Source of the DNA: a bacterium
Lineage (GTDB): Bacteria > Bacillota > Clostridia > Christensenellales > CAG-138
Reading direction: 5' to 3'
NCBI GenBank assembly: GCA_029218485.1
Contig: JAQXRK010000104.1
Coordinates: 1-12,293, forward strand
Length of the DNA: 12,293 nucleotides
Shown one piece after another: positions 6,052 through 12,293 of the stretch. Positions within the stretch are counted from its first letter, which is position 1. Every line of letters begins with the position of its first letter. The notes beneath the pieces were generated by a model, which worked only from the letters and a program-made list of their open reading frames with translations, had not been told where the DNA came from and did not search any database. Both the position numbers and the translations under genes were made by a program.

Positions 6052-6588
6052 ATGGCTGTCTACAAAGCAACCCTGCTCGATGAAGCGGCCGTCGGCCGCG
6101 CGCTCAGGCGCATTTCTCATGAGATCGTCGAAAAAAACGGCGGTTGTCAGGATCTCTGCATCATCGGCATCAAGCGCCGCGGCGTTCCGATCGCCGAAAC
6201 CATCGCCGCCAATATCGAGATGATCGAGGGCATCAAAATCCCGGTCGGCACGCTGGACATCACCTTCTACCGCGACGACCTGACCGAGATCAGCCCGGAC
6301 CCCGTCCTGCACGCGCAGAACATCCCCTTCGATCTGACGGGCAAACGGGTCGTCCTCGTGGACGATGTGCTCTATACCGGCCGCACCGTGCGCGCCGCGC
6401 TCGAGGCCCTGCCAAAATTCGGCCGCGCCGCCCGCATCCAGCTCGCCGTGCTGATCGACCGCGGGCACCGGGAGCTGCCCATCCGCGGCGATTATGTCGG
6501 CAAAAACGTACCCACCTCGAAAACCGAACACATTTCGGTCAAGCTGCCGCCCTACGACCCCATCACGGCGGTGGAACTCCACGGGTGA
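6052..6588 (+). CDS. pyrR: bifunctional pyr operon RNA-binding regulator / uracil phosphoribosyltransferase PyrR
   Basis: This 178-aa protein is a type I phosphoribosyltransferase whose main role is to bind pyr mRNA leaders and attenuate transcription when UMP is plentiful. The PRPP-binding loop VVLVDDVLYTGRT is at 100-112. IGIKRRGVPIAE near 38-49, TLDITFYRDDL near 67-77 and LIDRGHRELPIRGDYVGKN near 134-152 are PyrR family signatures. Length is typical (about 180 aa). The frame is open upstream to 5983, but the start at 6052 follows AAAGGAG at 6037-6043 and aligns with the family start. Its own leader carries a PyrR loop and terminator, so it is autoregulated. The permease follows after 83 bases. 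Confidence 0.97.
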   Translation: MAVYKATLLDEAAVGRALRRISHEIVEKNGGCQDLCIIGIKRRGVPIAETIAANIEMIEGIKIPVGTLDITFYRDDLTEISPDPVLHAQNIPFDLTGKRVVLVDDVLYTGRTVRAALEALPKFGRAARIQLAVLIDRGHRELPIRGDYVGKNVPTSKTEHISVKLPPYDPITAVELHG

Positions 6589-6595
6589 TCCGGCA

Positions 6596-6654
6596 CGGGA
6601 CGGCCTCGTCCCGGCGCCGCACCGATAAATATTAATTTGCACCAGTGCGTGCAA
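6596..6654 (+). promoter_or_regulatory. two hairpins between pyrR and the uracil permease gene
   Basis: CGGGACG at 6596-6602 pairs with CGTCCCG at 6607-6613, and TTGCAC at 6637-6642 pairs with GTGCAA at 6649-6654 just ahead of the permease ribosome binding site. There is no T-run directly after the first stem, so it is not a clear terminator, and no second PyrR loop is visible. The hairpins may tune transcript stability or permease translation. Confidence 0.35.
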
Positions 6655-6671
6655 GATATGGAGGAGCAAAC

Positions 6672-8051
6672 ATGAAACTCATCTACAACGTAGAAGACAA
6701 GCCGAAGTTCGGCCAGCTGGTCGTCTTCGCCATCCAGCAGCTGCTCGCCATCATGGCGGCAACGCTCGTTGTGCCGCTCATCATCAACGGCAATGCGGGT
6801 CTCTCCGGCGCGGACGCCATGGACACCGCAGCCGCGCTGTTCGGCGCCGGCGTCGGCACGCTCGTCTACATCCTCTTCACCAGGAAAAAGAGCCCCGTGT
6901 TCCTCGGCTCGTCCTTCGCGTTCATCGGCTCCATGACCGCTGCGTTTGCCGGTGCGACCAGCGTGGCCGTCGGCTATCTCGGCCTCATCCTCGGTGCGGC
7001 GCTGGCCGGTCTGGTGTATGTCGTGATCGCGCTCATCGTCCGGCTCGTCGGCGTGAAATGGATCAACCGGCTCATGCCCGCCGTCGTCATCGGGCCCACG
7101 GTCGCCATCATCGGTCTGTCCCTCGCGGGCAACGCCATCCAGGATCTGCAGACGGCCAACGCCGGCGGCTCCTACCTGATCGCGATCCTCTGCGGCCTCG
7201 TCACGCTCGTCACCGTCACGCTGTGCTCGACCTACGGCAAGAAGGGCGCGCGCCTGATCCCGTTCATCATCGGTATCCTCGCGGGCTACTGCGTTGCGGC
7301 CATCTTCACCGTCATCGGCAATGCGGCCGGCGTCGACGCGCTGAAGATCAGCAACTTCAGCTCGCTCAGCGCGCTGGTTGCGGACGGCGTGACCGTCTCC
7401 ACCTTCTTCAAGGTCCCCTCCTTCACCTTCCTCACCGCGTTTGGCGGCTTTGAGGGGCTTACCTGGGGCTATGTCGGCACAATCGCCATGGCCTATGTAC
7501 CGGTTGCGTTCGTGGTGTTCGCGGAGCACATTGCGGACCATAAGAACATCTCCTCGATCATCGGCAGAGACCTGCTCGAGAACCCCGGCCTCTCCCGCAC
7601 GCTGCTCGGCGACGGCGTAGGCTCCATGGTCGGCGCGGCCTTCGGCGGCTGCCCCAACACCACTTACGGCGAGTCGGTCGCCTGCGTCGCCATCACGCGC
7701 AATGCGTCCGTCGCGACGATCGTTGCCGCAGCCATCGGCGCGATCATCATCTCGTTCGTCTCCCCGTTCGTGGCGTTCGTCAACTCCATCCCCTCCTGCG
7801 TCATGGGCGGCGTCTGCATGGCGCTGTACGGCTTCATCGCGGTGAGCGGCCTCAAGATGGTGCAGAACGTGGATCTGAACGAGCACAAGAACCTGTTCGT
7901 CGTCTCCACGATCCTCATCGCCGGCATCGGCGGTCTTGCGCTGACCTTCGGCCAGATCACGATCACCAACATCGCAACGGCGCTGATCCTCGGCATCATC
8001 CTGAACCTGATCCTCTCCCGCAAGAGCAAGCAGCAGGGCGACGAAAACTAA
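6672..8051 (+). CDS. NCS2 family uracil permease
   Basis: This 459-aa inner-membrane protein has about 14 hydrophobic segments and NCS2/UraA motifs: QQLLAIMAATLVVPLIING at 22-40, GSSFAFIGS at 79-87, and FAEHIADHKN at 283-292. E285 and E334 correspond to the two nucleobase-binding glutamates of E. coli UraA. It should import uracil with protons, feeding the PyrR-regulated salvage route. The NAT signature is unusual: after TTYG it reads ESVACVAITR, whereas UraA has ENIGVMAITR. The start at 6672 follows GGAGG at 6660-6664; the frame is open nine codons further upstream without support. It lies 83 bases downstream of pyrR in the same operon (pyrP or uraA position). Uracil is favoured over xanthine from context. 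Confidence 0.93.
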   Translation: MKLIYNVEDKPKFGQLVVFAIQQLLAIMAATLVVPLIINGNAGLSGADAMDTAAALFGAGVGTLVYILFTRKKSPVFLGSSFAFIGSMTAAFAGATSVAVGYLGLILGAALAGLVYVVIALIVRLVGVKWINRLMPAVVIGPTVAIIGLSLAGNAIQDLQTANAGGSYLIAILCGLVTLVTVTLCSTYGKKGARLIPFIIGILAGYCVAAIFTVIGNAAGVDALKISNFSSLSALVADGVTVSTFFKVPSFTFLTAFGGFEGLTWGYVGTIAMAYVPVAFVVFAEHIADHKNISSIIGRDLLENPGLSRTLLGDGVGSMVGAAFGGCPNTTYGESVACVAITRNASVATIVAAAIGAIIISFVSPFVAFVNSIPSCVMGGVCMALYGFIAVSGLKMVQNVDLNEHKNLFVVSTILIAGIGGLALTFGQITITNIATALILGIILNLILSRKSKQQGDEN

Positions 8052-8082
8052 CGCGTATTCAGAAGAATATCTTTCCCCTGAG

Positions 8083-8117
8083 CGGAGGGCATGCCTGCAA
8101 TTGCGGCATGCCCTCCG
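8083..8117 (+). terminator. strong hairpin terminator after the uracil permease gene
   Basis: CGGAGGGCATGCC at 8083-8095 and GGCATGCCCTCCG at 8105-8117 form a perfect 13-bp stem with loop TGCAATTGC. The following bases, TGCCGTTTGCG, have only a weak T-run, so termination may be incomplete, but position and stem strength support the call. Confidence 0.75.
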
Positions 8118-8194
8118 TGCCGTTTGCGTGGCAAGAGCTCCCACGCGGCGTTCATAACGCAGGGAACGGTCACAGCGGTTTGTCTGCTGCGGTT

Positions 8195-8223
8195 TTGCAT
8201 TCTGCGCTGTTATGTGATAATCT
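8195..8223 (+). promoter_or_regulatory. candidate promoter of the eamA gene
   Basis: TTGCAT at 8195-8200 and TAATCT at 8218-8223 are 17 bp apart, with TG at 8215-8216 forming an extended -10. The -10 overlaps the left end of the first direct-repeat copy, and transcription would begin near 8230 inside that repeat. Confidence 0.55.
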
Positions 8224-8255
8224 GACATCAAACGGGCCTGCAAATCGGAATTTGT
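8221..8255 (+). repeat. direct repeat, left copy, upstream of eamA
   Basis: This 35-bp sequence matches 9207-9241 at 32 of 35 positions. The core, 8227-8255, is 27/29 identical and includes ATCAAACGG, then CCTGCAAATCGG, then ATTTGT. Each copy contains the small inverted repeat CAAAT-4-ATTTG. The two copies are exactly 986 bp apart and bracket one gene. Confidence 0.9.
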
Positions 8256-8295
8256 CGAGCCAAGGGAGTAAGAATTTGGCGAGGAGACCAAAGGA

Positions 8296-9243
8296 ATGGA
8301 AGAAATATTCAGGAATAGCAGATATAAGTCACTTATGGCAATTTTTTGTGCCTTTGGGTGGTCATTGGCATATCCGCTTATAAAAATTGGGTATCAGGAA
8401 TTTCAGATAGCTTCAGCTGATTTGGGAGGAAAAATCTTATTTGCTGGAATACGATTTCTTTTTGCAGGTTTGTTGGTTTCGGGATTTTGTTGTTTGAGAA
8501 AAAAGAAACTTGAATTAGAAAATAAAAATGACTTATGGTGGCTGATTCTTCTTGCAATTGTAAACGTCACACTTCATTACATGTTTGCATATATCGGGTT
8601 GGGATATAACCCGAGCGCAAGATCTACCATATTGGATTCCATGGGAGGTTTTTTCTTAATTATTCTTTCAACGATTATTTTTTCTGACGACAAAATATCG
8701 GTTCCAAAATTGTTTGGATGTGTATTAGGATTTGCGGGAATTGTCGCAATTAATATACAGTCAGGAGCTGGTTTCTTTGAAAATATTACATTTAGAGGGG
8801 ACGGAATGATCCTCCTAAATGCAAGTTGTGCAGCACTCGGTGGTGTCATAACACGGGTGGTTTCAAAGAAAATGAATATGATGCAGGCAACTGGGCAAAG
8901 CATGGCGCTTGGCGGAGCATTGCTTCTGGTAATCGGTTTCGTAACAGGAACAAATAACCCTTGGAGTTTCAGCATAAAGGGAATATTTGTTCTAATTGCG
9001 TTGATTATGATATCAGCAGTTTGCTTTGCTGTATATAATGAACTGCTCGCTTATCACCCAATCAGCGAAATAGCCATTTATAATGCGTTGATTCCGGTTT
9101 TGGGCGTGATATTTGCAGCGCTGCTGCTGAAGGAAGAACTGAAATGGCAGTATTTTATAGCCGTAGTGATGGTAGCTTGTGGAGTTTACCTTGTGAATAT
9201 GGTTCATCTGAAATCAAACGGTCCTGCAAATCGGGATTTGTAA
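8296..9243 (+). CDS. EamA/DMT family membrane transporter
   Basis: This 315-aa protein has about ten hydrophobic segments in two homologous halves, as in drug/metabolite transporter (EamA) exporters. Typical features are the first segment SLMAIFCAFGWSLAYPLIKI near 12-31, GCVLGFAGIVAI near 141-152 closing the first half, and YNALIPVLGVIFAALLLKEEL near 261-281 in the last part of the second half. The substrate is unknown; relatives export amino acids, metabolites or drugs. The start follows GAGGAG at 8281-8286. The gene is clearly AT-richer than the permease before it. Its last codons, from about SNGPANRDL to the stop, lie within the right copy of a direct repeat, so the C-terminus appears to have been set by that repeat. 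The next gene starts 16 bases later, so the two probably form one transcript. Confidence 0.9.
   Translation: MEEIFRNSRYKSLMAIFCAFGWSLAYPLIKIGYQEFQIASADLGGKILFAGIRFLFAGLLVSGFCCLRKKKLELENKNDLWWLILLAIVNVTLHYMFAYIGLGYNPSARSTILDSMGGFFLIILSTIIFSDDKISVPKLFGCVLGFAGIVAINIQSGAGFFENITFRGDGMILLNASCAALGGVITRVVSKKMNMMQATGQSMALGGALLLVIGFVTGTNNPWSFSIKGIFVLIALIMISAVCFAVYNELLAYHPISEIAIYNALIPVLGVIFAALLLKEELKWQYFIAVVMVACGVYLVNMVHLKSNGPANRDL
9207..9241 (+). repeat. direct repeat, right copy, at the end of eamA
   Basis: This copy matches 8221-8255 at 32 of 35 positions. It overlaps the end of the eamA reading frame and reaches the first base of its stop codon. AAAGGATGG, the ribosome binding site of the next gene, follows immediately. 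Confidence 0.9.
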
Positions 9244-9259
9244 AGGATGGAATAACAAA

Positions 9260-9574
9260 ATGCAAAAATTGAAGATCAAAGACAGAATAAAACTTGTCGA
9301 ACTGATAGAGCGCATCCCGGTTCAGAATATGATCAGCATGGAAGTGGAAACATACGGGGGTTCCTATCTGGAAGGAATCAATTGGGATTTCTTGAAGTAT
9401 GTATATAACAGAGAAAAGGATACGAATGGAAGTCCCGGATGGATAGACTACACAATCGTCTATCAGGATTCCGTTTCTCCTGACAGCCTTGTTTCAGACT
9501 TTGATGATCTGCAAAATCACGGTACCTGCGGTTCGGAATCCATAGTTATCGTCACCTATGATGAGGAGAGATGA
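9260..9574 (+). CDS. hypothetical protein, 104 aa
   Basis: I do not recognise this family. The product is a small, soluble, acidic protein without a signal peptide or membrane segment. The first 20 residues are a basic helix (KLKIKDRIKLVELIERI); the rest has aromatic and acidic residues, including GGSYLEGINWDFLKYVY near 34-50 and a C-terminal IVIVTYDEER. A single cysteine lies in GTCGSE. AAAGGATGG at 9242-9250 is well placed before the ATG, and the AT-rich codon use matches eamA, which supports a real gene in the same transcript and of the same origin. It is followed by a strong terminator. Confidence 0.75.
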   Translation: MQKLKIKDRIKLVELIERIPVQNMISMEVETYGGSYLEGINWDFLKYVYNREKDTNGSPGWIDYTIVYQDSVSPDSLVSDFDDLQNHGTCGSESIVIVTYDEER

Positions 9575-9599
9575 GCCTGCGTATCGAATAGGTACAGGA

Positions 9600-9634
9600 G
9601 CGCGCTTGGATACGGGGCAACCCCATCTGCGCGC
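9600..9634 (+). repeat. compound hairpin before the terminator
   Basis: GCGCGC at 9600-9605 can pair with GCGCGC at 9629-9634, and inside it GGGG-CAA-CCCC forms a second stem extended by GAT/ATC. It lies in the 3' untranslated part of the eamA/104-aa transcript and could protect its 3' end. Its function is unknown. Confidence 0.35.
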
Positions 9635-9646
9635 CCTGCGGGACTG

Positions 9647-9680
9647 AACGCCCCGGGCACCCGTGTGCCCGGGGCGTTTT
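9647..9680 (+). terminator. intrinsic terminator after the 104-aa gene
   Basis: AACGCCCCGGGCAC at 9647-9660 pairs perfectly with GTGCCCGGGGCGTT at 9665-9678 (14 bp, loop CCGT). Four T occur at the 3' side (9677-9680). The very strong GC stem compensates for the short T-run. Confidence 0.85.
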
Positions 9681-9764
9681 GCGTCACAGCGCTCCGGAGC
9701 CTTCCCATCGGCATGCGCCGCCGCCCGAGCCGTCGCAAGCGCCGCCCGATGCTGCGGGTACAGC

Positions 9765-9799
9765 AAAACCACCCTGCGCACTTGCTGTCACAGGGTGGT
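9765..9799 (-). terminator. terminator of the minus-strand peptidoglycan-binding gene
   Basis: Read on the minus strand, ACCACCCTG and CAGGGTGGT (plus-strand positions 9791-9799 and 9768-9776) form a 9-bp stem with a 14-base loop, followed by a TTTT tract (9765-9768). It lies 15 bases beyond the stop codon of the minus-strand gene. Confidence 0.75.
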
Positions 9800-9813
9800 C
9801 GTTTCGTTGATCG

Positions 9814-10692
9814 TTACGGTTGTGTCGGCGCCTGGGAGGCGGTGCCCGCGTCGGGGCTCGTGGTGGCGGGTGCCGTCGTCGGTGCGGCGGACGCGCTGCC
9901 CGCGCCGATGGCCGCGTCGGTATAGATCAGCGCCAGCGTATCTCTGCCCGCGATGCCGTCCGGCTTGAGCGCGTTGGCGCTCTGGAATTTCTGTACGGCC
10001 AGCAGCGTGGGGTCGCCGTATTTTCCGGTCGGCGTTCCGGTCATGTAGCCCAGTTCAATGAGCCGCTCCTGCAGCTTGGTAATCATGTCGCCAAACAGGT
10101 AGGGGTCGCTGCCGCGGCTGAGCGTGAGCGCTTTTGCGTTTTCACTCATCAGCAGGTCGTAGGTCGCCTCGCCCACGCAGCCATCCAGCTCGATCTCGTT
10201 CACCGCCTGGAACATCTGCACGGCCTTCTTCGTTGCCGGGCCGTAGGTCGTCGTCACCTGCGCAACGCCGTCGATCACCGGCATCTCCATATACCCCAGC
10301 TCAATGAGCCTCGTCTGAATATCGGCAACGATATCCGCCTGCACGTTCAGCTGCAGGAACCAGCCGTTCGTTCCCTGTGTTCCGACGCCGGTCAGCGGGT
10401 GCGGCGTGGGCGTCGGCTCCGGCGTGGGTTCCGGGGTGAACGGCGGCAGCGTCGGCGTGCCGCTGATCTCCGGCGTGGCGGAACTCTCCGGTCCCTTCGC
10501 CGTCTGCGCATCGCCGCGCGGCAGCAGCACAACGAGCAGGATGACCGTGATCAGCACGATCGCGATCGAGCCGCCGATCACGAGCAGCGTCTGCGCGGGG
10601 AGCTCGGCCATGTGGCGCACGAACGCTCGCAAATAGCGCACAAATTTACTGCGTTTTTTGCGCTTTTTGGGCCTGTATTCCACATCTTCCAT
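9814..10692 (-). CDS. membrane-anchored protein with two peptidoglycan-binding domains
   Basis: This 292-aa protein has a very basic cytoplasmic start (RPKKRKKRSK), one membrane segment near 35-57, a proline/threonine-rich linker near 72-100 (repeats of PEPT), two PG_binding_1 domains (about 120-182 and 203-258) and a low-complexity A/T/S/P tail. Each domain has the pattern LQxRLIELGYM ... A(V)QxFQ ... DGxxGxxT. The topology places the binding domains outside the membrane, where they should hold the protein to the cell wall. No hydrolase, transpeptidase or sporulation catalytic motif is visible, so its activity is unknown. The start is supported by AAAGGGGG (plus positions 10702-10709). It stands alone, convergent with the 104-aa gene and divergent from the NTPase. 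Confidence 0.88.
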   Translation of the reverse strand: MEDVEYRPKKRKKRSKFVRYLRAFVRHMAELPAQTLLVIGGSIAIVLITVILLVVLLPRGDAQTAKGPESSATPEISGTPTLPPFTPEPTPEPTPTPHPLTGVGTQGTNGWFLQLNVQADIVADIQTRLIELGYMEMPVIDGVAQVTTTYGPATKKAVQMFQAVNEIELDGCVGEATYDLLMSENAKALTLSRGSDPYLFGDMITKLQERLIELGYMTGTPTGKYGDPTLLAVQKFQSANALKPDGIAGRDTLALIYTDAAIGAGSASAAPTTAPATTSPDAGTASQAPTQP

Positions 10693-10812
10693 CTTTTGTA
10701 TCCCCCTTTAAGGTTGGTTTCCCAATGCTTCCATCCAAAAAGCAGTCGTCAGAAACGGCAGCGCCGGCCGCTGTGGGGCGCACAACCGCACGGAACGCTA
10801 TCATTCAAGGCC

Positions 10813-10818
10813 AGTGTA
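10813..10818 (-). promoter_or_regulatory. weak candidate promoter of the minus-strand gene
   Basis: On the minus strand TGGTACACT provides an extended -10 (TACACT), but no good -35 lies at proper spacing. Transcription would begin about 110 bases before the start codon. This is the best match found, not a firm call. Confidence 0.25.
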
Positions 10819-10903
10819 CCAAGAACAATGCAGGAATTCTTCCATCAATTTGTAAAGAAATTATGGATAAAGTGTAAATGTTGTGGTGATTTGGCCAAAT
10901 TCG

Positions 10904-10912
10904 TGCTATATA
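10904..10912 (+). promoter_or_regulatory. candidate extended -10 promoter of the NTPase-methyltransferase unit
   Basis: TGCTATATA at 10904-10912 matches an extended -10 box, the same TGC-TATA form as the promoters at 2012 and 4416. The -35 region is poor (GGTGAT at 10885-10890, 16 bp away). The whole stretch 10830-10955 is AT-rich, unlike its surroundings, which fits a regulatory region. Confidence 0.5.
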
Positions 10913-10925
10913 TAGATTTGTTCTT

Positions 10926-10954
10926 GCATAATTCCTGCAATTTATGCGTTTTTT
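10926..10954 (+). terminator. possible leader attenuator before the NTPase gene
   Basis: GCATAA at 10926-10931 pairs with TTATGC at 10942-10947 around a 10-base loop and is followed by G and six T (10949-10954). It sits between the putative promoter and the ribosome binding site. The stem is short and AT-rich, so strength is doubtful. Confidence 0.3.
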
Positions 10955-10969
10955 GAAAGGAACTCCTGC

Positions 10970-11515
10970 ATGAGACACCTGTTTTTCTATGGGCCGAGCG
11001 GCGCCGGCAAGAGCTTCGCCCTGCGCCGTGCGCTGCGCGACTGCCATCCGGGCCGCGTTGCCGGTTTCTGCACGCATAAATCCAGGAGCGGCGGCGTGTA
11101 TCTGCGCGCGGCGGACGCTCCGCCGCTGGAGGCGGATGACCGGCTCGTGGCGCGCGTCTCACAACGGCCGCCCGAGGCGAATGCCGCCCGGTTCGACGCG
11201 CTTGGAACGGCGCTGCTGTCCTCCGTTCGGCCGGGCGATCTGGTGCTGATGGATGAAATCGGCTTTCTGGAGCGCGATGCGGCGCTGTTCTCCGGCCGCA
11301 TTCTGGAGCTGCTCGACCGAACGGATATCCGCATCCTGGGCGTTTGCCGCGGGCCGGGTCCGCGCGATACGCCGCTGCTCACCGCGCTGCGCGCGCATCC
11401 GAACGTGACGCTCTGTCCGGTGACGGTCGAAAGCCGCGACGCGGCCTATGCGCTGGCCTGCGCCTTTTTGAACGAATCCGCGCCCGCACGGGCCGCAGAT
11501 CAGGAGGGACGATAA
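10970..11515 (+). CDS. nucleoside-triphosphatase, THEP1-type P-loop NTPase
   Basis: This 181-aa cytoplasmic protein has a Walker A loop GPSGAGKS at 8-15 and a Walker B with the family-typical DLVLMDEIGFLE at 90-101. VAGFCTHKSRSGGVYL near 30-45 and ILGVCRGPG near 122-130 also fit NTPase_1 (THEP1). Members hydrolyse NTPs in vitro, and their cellular role is unclear. The length matches the family. The start follows AAAGGA at 10956-10961. The stop is two bases before the ATG of the methyltransferase gene, whose ribosome binding site lies inside this gene, so translation is probably coupled and the two products may act in a shared process. Confidence 0.9.
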   Translation: MRHLFFYGPSGAGKSFALRRALRDCHPGRVAGFCTHKSRSGGVYLRAADAPPLEADDRLVARVSQRPPEANAARFDALGTALLSSVRPGDLVLMDEIGFLERDAALFSGRILELLDRTDIRILGVCRGPGPRDTPLLTALRAHPNVTLCPVTVESRDAAYALACAFLNESAPARAADQEGR

Positions 11516-11517
11516 CC

Positions 11518-12293
11518 ATGACCACGAAAGAATTTCAGGCGCTGACCGACAGCGGCGTCGTACTGCTCGACGGCGCAACCGGCTCCAACCTCCGAAAGGC
11601 CGGCATGCCGGTCGGCGTTTCCGGCGAGCTGTGGGCGCTCGAGCACCCGGAGCCGGTGCTTGCGCTGCAGCGCGCCTATGTGCGCGCCGGCAGCCGCATC
11701 CTCTTTGCGCCCACCTTTACCGCCAACCGGGTCGGTCTGGCGCTGCACGGGCTGGAAAACAGGCTCGAGGAGCTGAACACCGGTCTGGTCGCGCTCTCGA
11801 AGCAGGCCACCGCCACCGCCGAAGCGCCCGTGTACGTCGCCGGCGACGTCACGACGACCGGCCGGCCGCCGCACGAGCTGTCCTATGAGGCGCTGCTCGA
11901 CATCTATGCGGAACAGATCGGCGCGCTCGCGGCCGCTGGCGCCGACCTGATCGTGATTGAAACGATGATGGGGATCGACGAAACGGTCGCGGCGCTGGAC
12001 GCGGCGCACACCGTCTGCGATCTGCCCGTGATGTGCTCGTTCTCCGTCGAATCGGACGGGGGCCTGCTGTACGGCGGCACCATCACCGACGCGGTGGAGA
12101 CGCTGCAGGAGATGGGCGCGTCGGCCGTGGGCGTGAACTGCTCCGCCGGGCCGGATCAGCTGGAAGCGGTCGTGCGCGCCATGTGCGCCGCAGCGCATGT
12201 GCCCGTGATCGTCAAGCCGAATGCCGGTATGCCCGTCATGGACGAGCATGGCGCTGCGCATTACAGCCTGACGCCCGAGCGCTTTGTTGCCGC
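11518..12293 (+). CDS. homocysteine S-methyltransferase domain protein (partial, N-terminal)
   Basis: About 258 residues are visible before the window ends. They match the homocysteine S-methyltransferase barrel: LLDGATGSNL near 16-25, LFAPTFTANR near 62-71, AGDVTTTG near 108-115, GADLIVIETM near 141-150 and GVNCSAGP near 205-212. C208 fits the first zinc ligand that activates homocysteine thiolate; the paired CC ligand would lie beyond the edge. The domain moves a methyl group to homocysteine to make methionine. Whether this is a stand-alone enzyme or the start of a cobalamin-dependent MetH (with pterin-binding and B12 domains) cannot be decided here. AGGAGG at 11502-11507 supports the start. 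Confidence 0.92.
   Translation, partial: MTTKEFQALTDSGVVLLDGATGSNLRKAGMPVGVSGELWALEHPEPVLALQRAYVRAGSRILFAPTFTANRVGLALHGLENRLEELNTGLVALSKQATATAEAPVYVAGDVTTTGRPPHELSYEALLDIYAEQIGALAAAGADLIVIETMMGIDETVAALDAAHTVCDLPVMCSFSVESDGGLLYGGTITDAVETLQEMGASAVGVNCSAGPDQLEAVVRAMCAAAHVPVIVKPNAGMPVMDEHGAAHYSLTPERFVA

Noticed and set aside
6552..8291. 579-aa open frame on the minus strand opposite the permease gene
   Set aside because: It is the antisense shadow of a GC-rich codon pattern: translation is dominated by D, R, E and A, with no ribosome binding site, while the plus-strand NCS2 protein is unmistakable.
8108..8383. 91-aa frame overlapping the start of eamA, with the peptide SNGPANR also found at the EamA C-terminus
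   Set aside because: The shared peptide is explained by the DNA direct repeat; the frame has no ribosome binding site and overlaps eamA in another frame.
8221..9241. Integron gene cassette
   Set aside because: One gene with a flanking repeat resembles a cassette, but the repeats lack attC core sites and the long imperfect hairpin, and no integrase is present in the window.

Overview
This window looks like a chromosomal stretch from a GC-rich member of the Clostridia (Bacillota). The evidence is the strong AGGAGG-type ribosome binding sites, sigma-A promoters with extended -10 boxes (TGCTATACT twice), the rpsF-ssb-rpsR operon, a PyrR leader of the Bacillus/Clostridium type, a DUF161/DUF2179 YitT-type membrane protein and a PepV-type dipeptidase. 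Most genes have strongly GC-biased third codon positions. Two stretches are visibly AT-richer by eye and may have been acquired: the XRE regulator (395-1432) and the eamA plus small orphan gene pair (about 8200-9590). I cannot name the genus from the sequence.

Layout, left to right. 1-141 is the tail of an unrecognised gene. 142-394 holds a possible terminator and the promoter of an HTH_XRE regulator with a long helical C-terminal half (395-1432). 1433-2027 has no convincing gene and holds a 36/35-bp tandem array. A DUF161/DUF2179 membrane protein (2028-2978) and an M20 dipeptidase (3022-4365) follow and may be cotranscribed. The rpsF-ssb-rpsR operon (4492-5489) has a clear promoter, a hairpin in its leader and a strong terminator. 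Next is a gene-free region of imperfect long repeats (5563-5840). Then comes a pyrimidine module: promoter, PyrR-binding RNA loop, intrinsic terminator, pyrR (6052-6588) and a uracil-type NCS2 permease (6672-8051). An AT-rich eamA transporter (8296-9243) lies between two copies of a 35-bp direct repeat and is followed by an orphan 104-aa gene (9260-9574) and a strong terminator. A minus-strand gene (9814-10692) encodes a membrane-anchored protein with two peptidoglycan-binding domains. The window ends in a two-gene unit: a THEP1-type NTPase (10970-11515) and the N-terminal part of a homocysteine S-methyltransferase or MetH (11518 to the edge).

How the parts work together. The pyrR-permease block is a self-contained uracil-salvage circuit: PyrR bound to UMP should favour termination at 5991-6017 and so reduce both PyrR and the permease. 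rpsF-ssb-rpsR couples two 30S proteins with single-strand binding protein, and its leader may carry an S6:S18 feedback site. The most unusual non-coding structures are the 36-bp array (C-runs on the plus strand, so G-runs on the minus strand), the roughly 122-bp-spaced repeat after rpsR, and the direct repeats bracketing eamA. No complete mobile element, CRISPR array, rRNA or intact tRNA was seen.
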